A program made the translations under genes and the position numbers. 33,883 nt of DNA. Origin: Limnohabitans sp. Rim8 (lineage in GTDB: Bacteria > Pseudomonadota > Gammaproteobacteria > Burkholderiales > Burkholderiaceae_C). This document shows positions 1 to 12,255 of this stretch, in pieces. Where the stretch lies: positions 1 through 33,883 of the forward strand of contig NZ_CAMBNZ010000021.1 of the NCBI RefSeq assembly GCF_945869175.1, written 5' to 3'. Numbering within the stretch: position 1 is the stretch's first letter; every line of letters starts with the position of its first letter. Under the pieces are notes generated by a model. The model saw nothing but the letters and a program-made list of their open reading frames with translations. It had not been told where the DNA came from and searched no databases.

Positions 1-305
1 TGCACGGTGAAGCCGTGGGCTGCGGCATGGTCATGGCAGCGGAGCTCTCGCAGCGTTTGGGGCATGTCGATGCCGCCTTTGTCGCACGTTTGCGCACCTT
101 GATCGCGCGTGCCGGTTTGCCGGTGCGCGGCCCTGTGCTTGATGCGGCCGACAACGCGGGCCATTACATGGCGCACATGCGCTTGGACAAAAAAGCCGTG
201 GGCGGTGAGATCCAGTTTGTGGTCATTGACGGCCCCGGCAAGGCCAAGGTCTGCGGCGCGCCCGATGCCGTGGTGCGTGAGGTCATCAACGCCTGCTGCG
301 CCTGA
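1..305 (+). CDS. aroB: 3-dehydroquinate synthase, C-terminal part (partial)
   Basis: This is the last ~100 codons of a gene that begins before the window. The frame opens at base 3 with HGEAVGCGMVMAAELS, the conserved C-terminal-half motif of 3-dehydroquinate synthase, whose His helps bind the active-site metal. The enzyme converts DAHP to 3-dehydroquinate in the cytoplasm, the second step of the shikimate pathway. The tail ends KAVGGEIQFVVIDGPGKAKV and then a short helix, as in full-length AroB. The stop lies 4 bp before the dGTPase start, so the two genes are probably co-transcribed, an order common in Burkholderiales. The family call is firm; nothing can be said about its promoter or N-terminus. 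Confidence 0.93.
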   Translation, partial: HGEAVGCGMVMAAELSQRLGHVDAAFVARLRTLIARAGLPVRGPVLDAADNAGHYMAHMRLDKKAVGGEIQFVVIDGPGKAKVCGAPDAVVREVINACCA

Positions 306-309
306 ACCC

Positions 310-1491
310 ATGGACAACGAGGCACTCGATTTGTCCGTGCTTGCATCGCAAAGGGGGGCCAATTTGTCAGCGCTGGCTTGTGATCCGGCCCGCACCCGGG
401 GCCGACGGTTTGCCGAACCCGATGCGCCTACGCGCAATGCCTTTCAGCGCGACCGTGACCGCATCGTGCACTCCACAGCATTTCGACGCTTGGTCTACAA
501 GACGCAGGTGTTTTTGAACCACGAAGGTGATTTGTTCCGCACCCGCCTGACCCATTCGCTTGAGGTCGCGCAACTGGGCCGCTCCATCGCCCGGACGCTG
601 GGACTCCATGAGGATTTGGTCGAAGCCGTGGCGCTGGCGCACGATCTGGGGCACACGCCTTTTGGACACGCGGGGCAAGATGCACTGAACGAATGCATGC
701 GTGACCACGGCGGCTTTGAGCACAATCTGCAAAGCCTGCGCGTGGTCGATAAACTGGAAGAGCGTTATCCCGCATTCGACGGTCTGAACCTCAGCTTTGA
801 AACCCGCGAAGGCGTTCTCAAGCATTGCTCGCGGGCCAATGCCGAACATCTGGAGTTGACCGAGCCGGGTGGGGTCGGGCGGCGCTTCATCGACCGCACA
901 CAGCCCAGTCTGGAGGCGCAGCTGTGCAACGTGGCCGATGCCATTGCCTACAACGCGCACGACATCGACGACGGCGTCCGATCAGGCCTGATCAGCACCG
1001 AACAATTGTTGGAGGTCGAGCTCTTTGCGCATTACCACCAGCAGACGCTGTTGGAACACCCGGGCCTGTCGCAAAAACCGCGTCGCGTTCTGTACGAAAC
1101 CATCCGCCGCATGCTGAGTGACCAGGTCTACGACGTGATCGACACCACCCGACAAGCTGTGGCCCAAGCAGGTGTGCGCACGCTGGACGAAGCCCGGCTG
1201 GCCGGGCCATTGGTGGCCTTCAGCGCCGAGATGAAGGCGCGCAGCAGCGAACTCAAAAAGTTCTTGTTTGTGCAGCTTTACCGTCATCCGCAGGTCATGC
1301 ACACCACCGGACAAGCGCAGCAGGCGGTGCAGGAATTATTTGCCGCCTATATGGCCCAACCTTCCGAGATGACCGCCGACTTCGCCGCCAACGCCGACCT
1401 GCACCGCTCGGTGGCCGACTACATTGCTGGCATGACCGACCGCTTCGCCTTGCGCGAGCACGAACGCCTGACGGGGCGCAAACTGTTGTGA
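310..1491 (+). CDS. dgt: Deoxyguanosinetriphosphate triphosphohydrolase-like protein (dGTPase, HD domain)
   Basis: Encodes 393 aa. The family hydrolyses dGTP (or other dNTPs) to the nucleoside and triphosphate, controlling nucleotide pools. Visible hallmarks are FQRDRDRIVHSTAFRRLVYKTQVF near the N-terminus, RTRLTHSLEVAQ, and the HD metal motif LAHDLGHTPFGHAG, where H and D bind the metal. NVADAIAYNAHDIDDG supplies a further metal or active-site Asp. The length matches the shorter bacterial type (~370-400 aa) rather than the ~505-aa E. coli Dgt. The frame stays open upstream to 109 inside aroB, but the ATG at 310, 4 bp after the aroB stop, gives the expected N-terminus. Substrate preference cannot be read from sequence; family assignment is secure. 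Confidence 0.92.
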   Translation: MDNEALDLSVLASQRGANLSALACDPARTRGRRFAEPDAPTRNAFQRDRDRIVHSTAFRRLVYKTQVFLNHEGDLFRTRLTHSLEVAQLGRSIARTLGLHEDLVEAVALAHDLGHTPFGHAGQDALNECMRDHGGFEHNLQSLRVVDKLEERYPAFDGLNLSFETREGVLKHCSRANAEHLELTEPGGVGRRFIDRTQPSLEAQLCNVADAIAYNAHDIDDGVRSGLISTEQLLEVELFAHYHQQTLLEHPGLSQKPRRVLYETIRRMLSDQVYDVIDTTRQAVAQAGVRTLDEARLAGPLVAFSAEMKARSSELKKFLFVQLYRHPQVMHTTGQAQQAVQELFAAYMAQPSEMTADFAANADLHRSVADYIAGMTDRFALREHERLTGRKLL

Positions 1492-1546
1492 GCGAACACC
1501 TTGGGTGGTCTTGTAGGCGCGACGCCCACGCCGCGATGACCTGGTG

Positions 1547-2791
1547 ATGACCCACAACGCACCTTCTTCGCCCTTGAACGCTTGGTTGGTGGTCGCTGCT
1601 GGAGGTGTGGCGGCTTTGCAAGTGGGCAAGCTGCCCCCGGCCTTGCCCGCGCTGCAGGCCGAGCTGGGCCTGACGCTGGTGCAGTCGGGTTTCCTGTTGT
1701 CCATGGTGCAACTCGCTGGCATGAGTTTGGCGGTGTTCATGGGCTTGTGGGCCGATGGCATGGGCCTCAAGCGCAGCATGGTGCGCGGCCTGTGCTTGCT
1801 GGCGGTGGCCAGTGGCTTGGGCGCTTTCGCCACCTCGACTGCCGCTTTGCTGACGCTCAGAGCCATTGAAGGCCTGGGCTTTTTGTTGGTGGCCCTGCCC
1901 GCACCGGCCCTGATCCGTCGCCTGGTGCCGCCAACGCAGCTGCCGGGAATGCTGGGCGTGTGGGGCGCATACATGCCCACGGGCACAGCGCTTGCTTTGT
2001 TGGCCGGACCTGTGTTCATTCCGGCTTGGGGTTGGTCTGTCTGGTGGGGGCTGTTTGCGTGCATCTCGCTCGGCATGGCCGCGTGGCTGTCGCGCAGCGT
2101 CCCCGCAGATCCTGAAGCTGTTTTGTCAAAAGTGCCCACCAACGGTCTATGGGCGAACGATCATCGGTCCAGCTCCGGTGCATGGCAGCGTTTGCGCCTG
2201 ACCTTGAGCGCTCCTGGGCCTTGGTTGGTGGCCCTGACCTTCGGCATGTACTCCGGTCAGTGGCTGGCGGTGGTGGGTTTTCTGCCCTCGATTTACAACG
2301 CCGCTGGGGTCAGCGGGGGCCTGCTGGGCGTGCTCACCGCCTTGGCCGCAGCTGCCAACATCATCGGCAACATGGCCTCGGGTCGATTGCTGCAGCGAGG
2401 CTGGGCCCCCCGCACGGCATTGTGGTTGGGCTTTGGCGCGATGGCGCTGGGCAGCACGGTGGCCTTTGCCCCCTTCACCGAAAACCAGCCCTGGCTGCGC
2501 TTTGCCGGGGTGCTTTTGTTCTCTGGCATCGGTGGTTTGGTGCCGGGCACATTGTTCAGTTTGGCGGTCCGCTTGGCACCAGGTGAGCAGCAAGTGGCCA
2601 CCACCGTGGGCTGGGTGCAGCAACTGTCGGCCTTGGGCCAGTTTGTGGGCCCCCCTTTGGTGGCGGCTGTGGCCGCTCGGGCCGGCGGCTGGCAGCTCAC
2701 CCCGCTGGTGACGGTAGGGTGTTGTCTCTTGGGGGCAGGCTTGGCCTGGGCGGCGGGGCGCATGCTCCCACAGGCACAATCTCGCCCATGA
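1547..2791 (+). CDS. MFS transporter (CynX/NimT-like)
   Basis: Encodes 414 aa with about twelve hydrophobic segments, the major facilitator layout. A conserved loop of the GLWADGMGLKRSMVRG type lies between TM2 and TM3 (~residues 67-82). A hydrophilic central loop follows TM6 (~residues 185-220, rich in charged residues and Ser). Overall it resembles the CynX/NimT cyanate/nitroimidazole-type branch, but the substrate cannot be inferred. A GTG sits directly before the ATG at 1547; I prefer the ATG. Its stop overlaps the next start (ATGA at 2788-2791), which suggests translational coupling with the DUF1415 gene. It begins 55 bp after dgt with no clear terminator between, so it may belong to the same transcript. 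Confidence 0.8.
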   Translation: MTHNAPSSPLNAWLVVAAGGVAALQVGKLPPALPALQAELGLTLVQSGFLLSMVQLAGMSLAVFMGLWADGMGLKRSMVRGLCLLAVASGLGAFATSTAALLTLRAIEGLGFLLVALPAPALIRRLVPPTQLPGMLGVWGAYMPTGTALALLAGPVFIPAWGWSVWWGLFACISLGMAAWLSRSVPADPEAVLSKVPTNGLWANDHRSSSGAWQRLRLTLSAPGPWLVALTFGMYSGQWLAVVGFLPSIYNAAGVSGGLLGVLTALAAAANIIGNMASGRLLQRGWAPRTALWLGFGAMALGSTVAFAPFTENQPWLRFAGVLLFSGIGGLVPGTLFSLAVRLAPGEQQVATTVGWVQQLSALGQFVGPPLVAAVAARAGGWQLTPLVTVGCCLLGAGLAWAAGRMLPQAQSRP

Positions 2792-3342
2792 CTGACATGA
2801 ACACCCCCGAAATTGCCGACACCGTGCGCTGGCTTGAACGCGCCGTGATCGGCCTGAACCTGTGCCCCTTTGCCAAAGCACCCCATGTGAAGGGCCAGAT
2901 CCATTACGTGCTGAGTGAAGCCAAGGGCTTGGAAGGCTTGCGTGACGAGCTGATTGAACAACTGCAGGCGCTGGCCACGCTGCCCGCCGAAGAGCGCGAG
3001 ACCGTGCTTTTGATCGTGCCGCAAATGTTGCAAGATTTTCTGGAGTTCAACGACTTTCTGGACGAAGCCGATGCCGTGCTGCATGAGCTCGATTTGGAAG
3101 GCGTGTTTCAGGTGGCGAGTTTTCACCCGCAGTTCCAATTTGCCGACACCGAACCGGACGACATCGGCAATTTCACCAACCGCTCGCCTTACCCCACGCT
3201 GCACCTGTTGCGCGAGGAAAGCATCGATCGGGCGGTGGAGGCTTTTCCTGAAGCCGACATGATTTATGAAACCAACATCCAGACCATGGACAAGCTGGGG
3301 GTGGAGGGCTGGAAAAAACTGGATGTGGGTCCGACACCATGA
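2788..3342 (+). CDS. DUF1415 family protein
   Basis: Encodes 184 aa, starting at the ATG that overlaps the MFS stop; the open frame extends further upstream but only inside the MFS gene. The N-terminal VRWLERAVIGLNLCPFAK motif, with a Cys-Pro, is typical of DUF1415. The middle carries a FHPQFQFADTEPDDIGNFTN block and the C-terminus NRSPYPTLHLLREESIDRA. The family is widespread in Proteobacteria and has no established function. No signal peptide or membrane segment is seen, so it is presumably cytoplasmic. Its stop overlaps the methyltransferase start (ATGA at 3339-3342). The three tightly coupled genes may act together, but that is inference. Confidence 0.85.
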   Translation: MTDMNTPEIADTVRWLERAVIGLNLCPFAKAPHVKGQIHYVLSEAKGLEGLRDELIEQLQALATLPAEERETVLLIVPQMLQDFLEFNDFLDEADAVLHELDLEGVFQVASFHPQFQFADTEPDDIGNFTNRSPYPTLHLLREESIDRAVEAFPEADMIYETNIQTMDKLGVEGWKKLDVGPTP

Positions 3343-4205
3343 AAAAACGGTCTGGGATTGACGCTGCCGCATCGGATTTACCGCCTGAAGTGCGCCCCGG
3401 CCAGTCGCTTGAATTGCTCAAGCAATTGCACATCCTGACCCGAGACGGCAAGCTCAACCAAGACTCCCGGCGCAAGCTCAAGCAGGTCTATCACCTGTTC
3501 CCGTTCATCGAAAATCTGCTCAAAGAGTTGCCCGCCAGCGTCAGCGGCCCCACGCTGGCCGACCACGGCGCGGGCAAGTCGTATTTGGGTTTCATCATTT
3601 ACGACCTGTTTTTCAAGGCGCTGGGCCAAGGCACGATTTACGGCATCGAGACCCGCAGCGAACTGGTCGAGTCTTCGCGCCAACTGGCCCAGAAGCTGGG
3701 TTTTGAGCGCATGCGTTTTTTGAACGTGAGCGTGGCCGAATCGGCCCAAAGCGCGGACTTGCCCGCGCAGATCGATGTGGTGACCGCGCTGCACGCCTGC
3801 GACACGGCCACCGACGACGCCATTGCCTTCGGTCTGCAAAAGAAAGCCCAATTCATGGTGCTGGTGCCTTGCTGCCAAGCCGAGCTGGCCCGGGCGCTCA
3901 ACCAGAACAAAGCGCTCAATTTGCAGCGCACGCCGTTGGCCGAGTTGTGGCGTCACCCCCTGCACACCCGCGAAATGGGCAGCCAACTCACCAACGTGCT
4001 GCGTTGCCTGTACTTGGAGTCGCAGGGCTACCAAGTCACTGTGACCGAGCTGGTGGGCTGGGAGCACTCCATGAAAAACGAGCTGATTCTGGCCAAATAC
4101 ACAGGCCAGAAAAAGCGTTCAGCCGGTGAGCGCTTGCAGGCGCTGCTCCAGGAGTTTGGGGTGGAGGCCATGATGAGCGGGAGGTACCCGTTCACGACGG
4201 GTTGA
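3339..4205 (+). CDS. Class I SAM-dependent methyltransferase (Methyltransf_32-like)
   Basis: Encodes 288 aa. The SAM-binding segment is recognisable: DHGAGKSYLGFIIYDLF (motif I, ~residues 73-90), then GIETRSELVESSRQLAQKLG (motif II with the acidic residue) and IDVVTALHACDTATDDAIAFG. This is followed by LVPCCQAEL, a Pro-Cys-Cys typical of the PF13679-type methyltransferases. The substrate is unknown; related proteins have been suggested to act on RNA or protein, but the sequence does not decide this. It has a Lys/Arg-rich N-terminus and no membrane segment. It is the last of three overlapping genes and is followed at once by the left repeat of the RAYT unit. Confidence 0.8.
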   Translation: MKKRSGIDAAASDLPPEVRPGQSLELLKQLHILTRDGKLNQDSRRKLKQVYHLFPFIENLLKELPASVSGPTLADHGAGKSYLGFIIYDLFFKALGQGTIYGIETRSELVESSRQLAQKLGFERMRFLNVSVAESAQSADLPAQIDVVTALHACDTATDDAIAFGLQKKAQFMVLVPCCQAELARALNQNKALNLQRTPLAELWRHPLHTREMGSQLTNVLRCLYLESQGYQVTVTELVGWEHSMKNELILAKYTGQKKRSAGERLQALLQEFGVEAMMSGRYPFTTG

Positions 4206-4214
4206 TGGAGGTCA

Positions 4215-4241
4215 TTTAATTGGGGTCAGATCCCAATTAAA
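4215..4241 (+). repeat. Left RAYT-associated near-palindromic repeat
   Basis: A 27-bp near-palindrome with arms TTTAATTGGG and CCCAATTAAA around a 7-nt centre GTCAGAT. A 26-bp stretch of it recurs in inverted orientation at 5004-5029 on the other side of the transposase gene. It can fold as a hairpin on either strand, as expected of the single-stranded DNA substrate of REP-associated transposases. It begins 10 bp after the methyltransferase stop, so it may also act as a weak transcript end. Confidence 0.85.
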
Positions 4242-4267
4242 CTGACAACCTCTTTCAGGGAGTTTCC

Positions 4268-4963
4268 ATGGCCCGCCAGCCCCGCCTCACCGTTGCCGCC
4301 TACCCGCACCATGTCATTCAGCGCGGCAATGACCGCCAGGCCATCGTGCGCGACGATGCCGACCGCTTGCGCTTGTTGGCCCTTTGGAAAGAACATGCGC
4401 AAGCTTTCAAAGTGGCCATCCATGCCTATGTGATCATGGACAACCACTTCCATCTGTTGCTCACGCCCGAAACCGACGAGGGTCTGCCGCAGATGATGCA
4501 GGCGGTTGGACGGGCCTATGTGCGTTATTTCAATTTGCGTCACCAGCGTACTGGCACGCTGTGGGAAGGGCGCTACCGCAGCAACCTCATTGAGAGTGAG
4601 CGCTATCTTTTGGCGTGCATGGCCTACATCGACCTGAATCCAGTGCGGGCGGGCATGGTGGCGCAACCCGCCGATTTCAAATGGTCCAGCCACAAGCACT
4701 GTATTGGGCAGGTGAATGACCCATGTGTGAGGCCGCACGCCCTGTTTTGGGGCTTGGGCAACACCCCTTTCGCGCGCGAGGCGGCCTATGCCGAACTGGT
4801 GCAGACCGGATTGGCACAGCACGACAAGGACCAATTGACTCAAAGTGTCTTGTCGGGTTGGGCGCTGGGTTCAGCCGGCTTTGTGGGGCAGTTGCAGAAA
4901 TCTACCCAGCGCCGTTTGCAGCCGGGCCGGGCAGGGCGACCTGCTAAAAAGACCGTCGACTGA
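4268..4963 (+). CDS. REP-associated tyrosine transposase (RAYT, Y1/HUH superfamily)
   Basis: Encodes 231 aa. RAYTs are single-copy domesticated relatives of IS200/IS605 transposases that cut single-stranded hairpin DNA. Visible marks are an N-terminal RLTVAAYPHHVIQRGNDRQ block and the HUH metal motif DNHFHLLLTP (His60 and His62). They are followed by RAYVRYFNLRHQRTG, LWEGRYRSNLI and YIDLNPVRAGMV. Candidate nucleophile tyrosines are Y84 and Y87, but I cannot assign the catalytic one with certainty. The start at 4268 has an AGGGA-type ribosome site shortly upstream. The gene looks intact and is bracketed by inverted near-palindromic repeats, with a third degenerate copy just after its stop. It lies as an insertion between the methyltransferase gene and gltB. 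Confidence 0.9.
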   Translation: MARQPRLTVAAYPHHVIQRGNDRQAIVRDDADRLRLLALWKEHAQAFKVAIHAYVIMDNHFHLLLTPETDEGLPQMMQAVGRAYVRYFNLRHQRTGTLWEGRYRSNLIESERYLLACMAYIDLNPVRAGMVAQPADFKWSSHKHCIGQVNDPCVRPHALFWGLGNTPFAREAAYAELVQTGLAQHDKDQLTQSVLSGWALGSAGFVGQLQKSTQRRLQPGRAGRPAKKTVD

Positions 4964-4979
4964 ATCTGTCCCTAATTAA
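4964..4979 (+). repeat. Degenerate third copy of the RAYT repeat half
   Basis: ATCTGTCCCTAATTAA, starting on the last base of the transposase stop codon, matches ATCTGACCCCAATTAA at 5013-5028 at 14 of 16 positions. It is in the same orientation as the right repeat. It looks like a decayed half of the same repeat family. Similarity was judged by eye. Confidence 0.6.
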
Positions 4980-5003
4980 TTGGTCCTCAAAGCGAAGACG
5001 AAA

Positions 5004-5029
5004 TTAATTGGGATCTGACCCCAATTAAA
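5004..5029 (-). repeat. Right RAYT-associated near-palindromic repeat
   Basis: A 26-bp exact reverse complement of 4216-4241, with arms TTAATTGGG and CCCCAATTAAA around ATCTGA. The pair brackets the RAYT gene and defines a unit of about 815 bp (4215-5029). The repeat ends only 4 bp before the -35 box of the gltB promoter. Confidence 0.85.
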
Positions 5030-5033
5030 AAGA

Positions 5034-5062
5034 TTGGCATGGATGCTGCTGTGCACTACACT
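5034..5062 (+). promoter_or_regulatory. Sigma70-type promoter of gltBD
   Basis: TTGGCA (5034-5039) and TACACT (5057-5062) are separated by exactly 17 bp, each one or two bases from consensus. Transcription should begin near 5069, giving a leader of about 27 nt. The leader holds an AGGAG ribosome site (5086-5090), 5 bp before the gltB ATG. The pattern is visible in the sequence; activity is inferred. Confidence 0.65.
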
Positions 5063-5095
5063 CTTCGGTCTGCGTGAAAACCCTTAGGAGCGCCC

Positions 5096-9796
<4,701 letters not shown>

Positions 9797-9836
9797 ACCA
9801 GACGGGCACTGAACGTCAAAAAGCTAAGGACACATC

Positions 9837-11333
9837 ATGGGAAAAATCACAGGTTTCATGGAATTTGAGCGCATCGAAGAAGGCTACAAGCCAGTCGCCG
9901 AGCGCTTGAAGAACTACAGCGAGTTCGTGATCGGTTTGACCGAAGAGCAGTCCAAAACCCAAGCGGCACGCTGCATGGACTGCGGCACACCCTTTTGCAA
10001 CAGTGGCTGCCCCGTCAACAACATCATTCCGGATTTCAACAATCTGGTGTTTGAAGGCGACTGGAAGAACGCGATCGAGGTGCTTCACTCGACCAACAAC
10101 TTCCCCGAGTTCACCGGTCGCATTTGCCCCGCCCCTTGCGAGGCGGCTTGCGTGGTCAACTTCAACGACGACGCCGTGGGCATCAAGTCCATCGAGCACG
10201 CCATCATCGACCGCGCTTGGGCTGAGGGCTGGGTCACACCCCGCCCCGCCAAGGTCAAGACCGGTAAAAAAGTGGCCGTGATCGGTGCAGGCCCCGCAGG
10301 CTTGGCCGCTGCTCAGCAGTTGGCGCGTGCGGGCCACGACGTGACCTTGTTCGAGAAGAACGACCGCGTGGGTGGCTTGTTGCGCTACGGTATCCCCGAC
10401 TTCAAGATGGAAAAGACGCACATCGACCGCCGCGTCCAGCAACTCGAAGCCGAAGGCGTCCAAATCCGGACCAGCGTGCTGGTGGGTCCAACTTCGCTCG
10501 AGGGATGGCCCCAGGATTCCAAGGTCACCAACTGGGCCAAGGAAACCATTTCAGCCGAGCAACTCAAGAACGACTTTGACGCTGTGTTGTTGACTGGCGG
10601 CTCCGAGCAGTCGCGTGACCTGCCCGTGCCCGGCCGCGACCTGGAAGGGATCCATTTCGCGATGGAATTTTTGCCCCAGCAAAACAAAGTCAATGCGGGC
10701 GACAAGGTCAAGGGCCAATTGCGGGCCGATGGCAAAAACGTCATTGTCATCGGCGGCGGCGACACCGGCAGCGATTGTGTGGGCACCAGCACGCGCCACG
10801 GCGCTGTGAGCGTGACCCAGTTCGAGGTGATGCCCGAGCCGCCTGAAAAAGAAGACAAGGCCATGATTTGGCCGTATTGGCCCATGAAGCTGCGCACCAG
10901 CTCCAGCCATGATGAAAGCGCCGAAAAAGGCCTGCTTCAGCGCGAGTTCGCCATCTCCACCAAAGAATTCATGGGCGAAAAAGGCCAAGTCACCGGTTTG
11001 AAGACGGTGCACGTCGAGTTGAAAGACGGCAAGATGGTGGAAGTGCCCGGCACCGAAAAAGAATACAAGGCCGATATGGTTTTGTTGGCCATGGGTTTCA
11101 CCAACCCGGTGGCCACCGTGCTCGACGCCTTTGGCATTGACAAAGATGCCCGTGGCAACGCCAAGGCCAGCACCGACTTCACAGGCGGCTATGCCACCAA
11201 CGTACCCAAGGTGTTTGCTGCGGGTGACATGCGCCGGGGCCAGTCCCTGGTGGTCTGGGCCATCCGCGAGGGCCGTCAGGCCGCGCGCGCGGTGGACGAG
11301 TTCTTGATGGGCGCCAGCGACCTGCCGCGCTGA
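9837..11333 (+). CDS. gltD: Glutamate synthase [NADPH] small (beta) subunit
   Basis: Encodes 498 aa. This flavoprotein feeds electrons from NADPH through FAD and iron-sulfur clusters to GltB. The N-terminal cluster region shows [14 protein letters not shown] (~residues 46-59) and CPAPCEAAC. The FAD-binding Rossmann fold follows at [21 protein letters not shown] (~residues 145-165). A second dinucleotide site is [16 protein letters not shown] (NADPH, ~residues 302-317). [14 protein letters not shown] near the C-terminus is the usual final flavin-contact segment. It lies 40 bp after gltB with a TAAGGA-like ribosome site, so it is a gltBD operon. The transcript probably ends at the hairpin at 11410-11436. 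Confidence 0.96.
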   Translation: MGKITGFMEFERIEEGYKPVAERLKNYSEFVIGLTEEQSKTQAARCMDCGTPFCNSGCPVNNIIPDFNNLVFEGDWKNAIEVLHSTNNFPEFTGRICPAPCEAACVVNFNDDAVGIKSIEHAIIDRAWAEGWVTPRPAKVKTGKKVAVIGAGPAGLAAAQQLARAGHDVTLFEKNDRVGGLLRYGIPDFKMEKTHIDRRVQQLEAEGVQIRTSVLVGPTSLEGWPQDSKVTNWAKETISAEQLKNDFDAVLLTGGSEQSRDLPVPGRDLEGIHFAMEFLPQQNKVNAGDKVKGQLRADGKNVIVIGGGDTGSDCVGTSTRHGAVSVTQFEVMPEPPEKEDKAMIWPYWPMKLRTSSSHDESAEKGLLQREFAISTKEFMGEKGQVTGLKTVHVELKDGKMVEVPGTEKEYKADMVLLAMGFTNPVATVLDAFGIDKDARGNAKASTDFTGGYATNVPKVFAAGDMRRGQSLVVWAIREGRQAARAVDEFLMGASDLPR

Positions 11334-11349
11334 GGCAGATCGTTCTAGG

Positions 11350-11364
11350 TAAAATCCCTAAAAT
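11350..11364 (+). promoter_or_regulatory. Tandem -10-like boxes upstream of mlaF
   Basis: TAAAAT occurs twice, at 11350-11355 and 11359-11364, in the gap between gltD and mlaF. Such TAAAAT boxes commonly precede genes in this family of bacteria. No convincing -35 hexamer lies 17 bp upstream, so the call is weak. If used, transcription would begin before the terminator-like hairpin at 11410. Confidence 0.3.
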
Positions 11365-11409
11365 CTTCGGGTTTGCACGCCTTCAGCCTGGAGCCTCTAA
11401 CTTCACAAG

Positions 11410-11436
11410 AGCCGGACTTTCCGGCTTTTGTTTTTT
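11410..11436 (+). terminator. Intrinsic terminator between gltD and mlaF
   Basis: AGCCGG (11410-11415), loop ACTTT and CCGGCT (11421-11426) form a perfect 6-bp stem, followed by the tract TTTGTTTTTT. This is a standard Rho-independent terminator shape and probably ends the gltBD transcript 77 bp after the gltD stop. It is unusual that the T tract runs directly into the mlaF ATG at 11437. Confidence 0.75.
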
Positions 11437-12255
11437 ATGTCCACGAGTACCACACCACCGCCACTTGTTGAATTGCGCGACCTGACTTTCGGGTACGGCG
11501 ATCGTGTCATCTTGAAGAACCTCAGCTTCAAGGTGCCGCGTGGACAAGTCACGGCTTTGATGGGGGTATCCGGTGGCGGTAAAACCACGGTCTTGCGCTT
11601 GATCGGTGGGCAGATTCGGGCCAATGCAGGGCAATTGCTGTTTGATGGCCATGACGTCACCCCCATGCCACAAGCTCAACTCTACGCCGCTCGCCGCCGC
11701 ATGGGCATGTTGTTCCAATTCGGCGCTTTGTTCACCGACATGAGCGTGTTTGACAACGTGGCTTTTCCCTTGCGCGAGCACACCGATCTCTCGGAAGACC
11801 TGATCCATGACATCGTGCTGATGAAGCTCGATGCGGTGGGTTTGCGTGGTGCGCGGGACCTCAAACCCTCCGAAATTTCGGGTGGCATGAGCCGCCGCGT
11901 GGCCTTGGCCCGTGCCATTGCACTCGACCCCGACTTGATCATGTACGACGAGCCCTTTGCGGGACTTGACCCGATTTCTCTGGGGACAGCGGCCCGTTTG
12001 ATCCGACGTTTGAACGACAGCTTGGGCATCACCAGTGTGGTGGTGTCGCACGATGTGAACGAGACCTTTGTGATCGCAGACCATGTGGTGATTTTGGCGT
12101 ACGGTGGCGTGGCCGCCCAGGGCACACCGGCGCAGCTGCGGGCCAGCACCGACCCCTTGATTTACCAATTTGTGAATGCACTGAGTGACGGTCCGGTGCC
12201 ATTTCACTACCCCGCCCCGCCCATCGCGCGCGACTACGACCGGAGGTCTCCATGA
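11437..12255 (+). CDS. mlaF: Phospholipid ABC transporter ATP-binding protein MlaF
   Basis: Encodes 272 aa. It is the cytoplasmic ATPase of the Mla system, which moves mislocalised phospholipids between the outer and inner membranes. Walker A is GVSGGGKTT, the Q-loop region is GMLFQFGALFTDMSVFDNV, the ABC signature is EISGGMSRRVALARA, and Walker B is LIMYDEPFAGLDP with an H-loop in VVVSHDVNE. The FQFGALF segment is characteristic of Mkl/MlaF-type ATPases. The ATG at 11437 is preferred over a TTG at 11428, yet it follows a terminator T tract and has no Shine-Dalgarno sequence. Its stop overlaps the mlaE start (ATGA, 12252-12255). Confidence 0.93.
   Translation: MSTSTTPPPLVELRDLTFGYGDRVILKNLSFKVPRGQVTALMGVSGGGKTTVLRLIGGQIRANAGQLLFDGHDVTPMPQAQLYAARRRMGMLFQFGALFTDMSVFDNVAFPLREHTDLSEDLIHDIVLMKLDAVGLRGARDLKPSEISGGMSRRVALARAIALDPDLIMYDEPFAGLDPISLGTAARLIRRLNDSLGITSVVVSHDVNETFVIADHVVILAYGGVAAQGTPAQLRASTDPLIYQFVNALSDGPVPFHYPAPPIARDYDRRSP

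Noticed and set aside
109-309. Upstream extension of the dGTPase frame into aroB
   Set aside because: The translated extension is Arg/Pro-rich and unlike the family. The ATG at 310 right after the aroB stop gives the normal N-terminus.
2149-3372. Open frames in other phases over the MFS and DUF1415 genes, including a 359-codon antisense frame
   Set aside because: They have shadow composition, no domains and full overlap with clearly coding frames.
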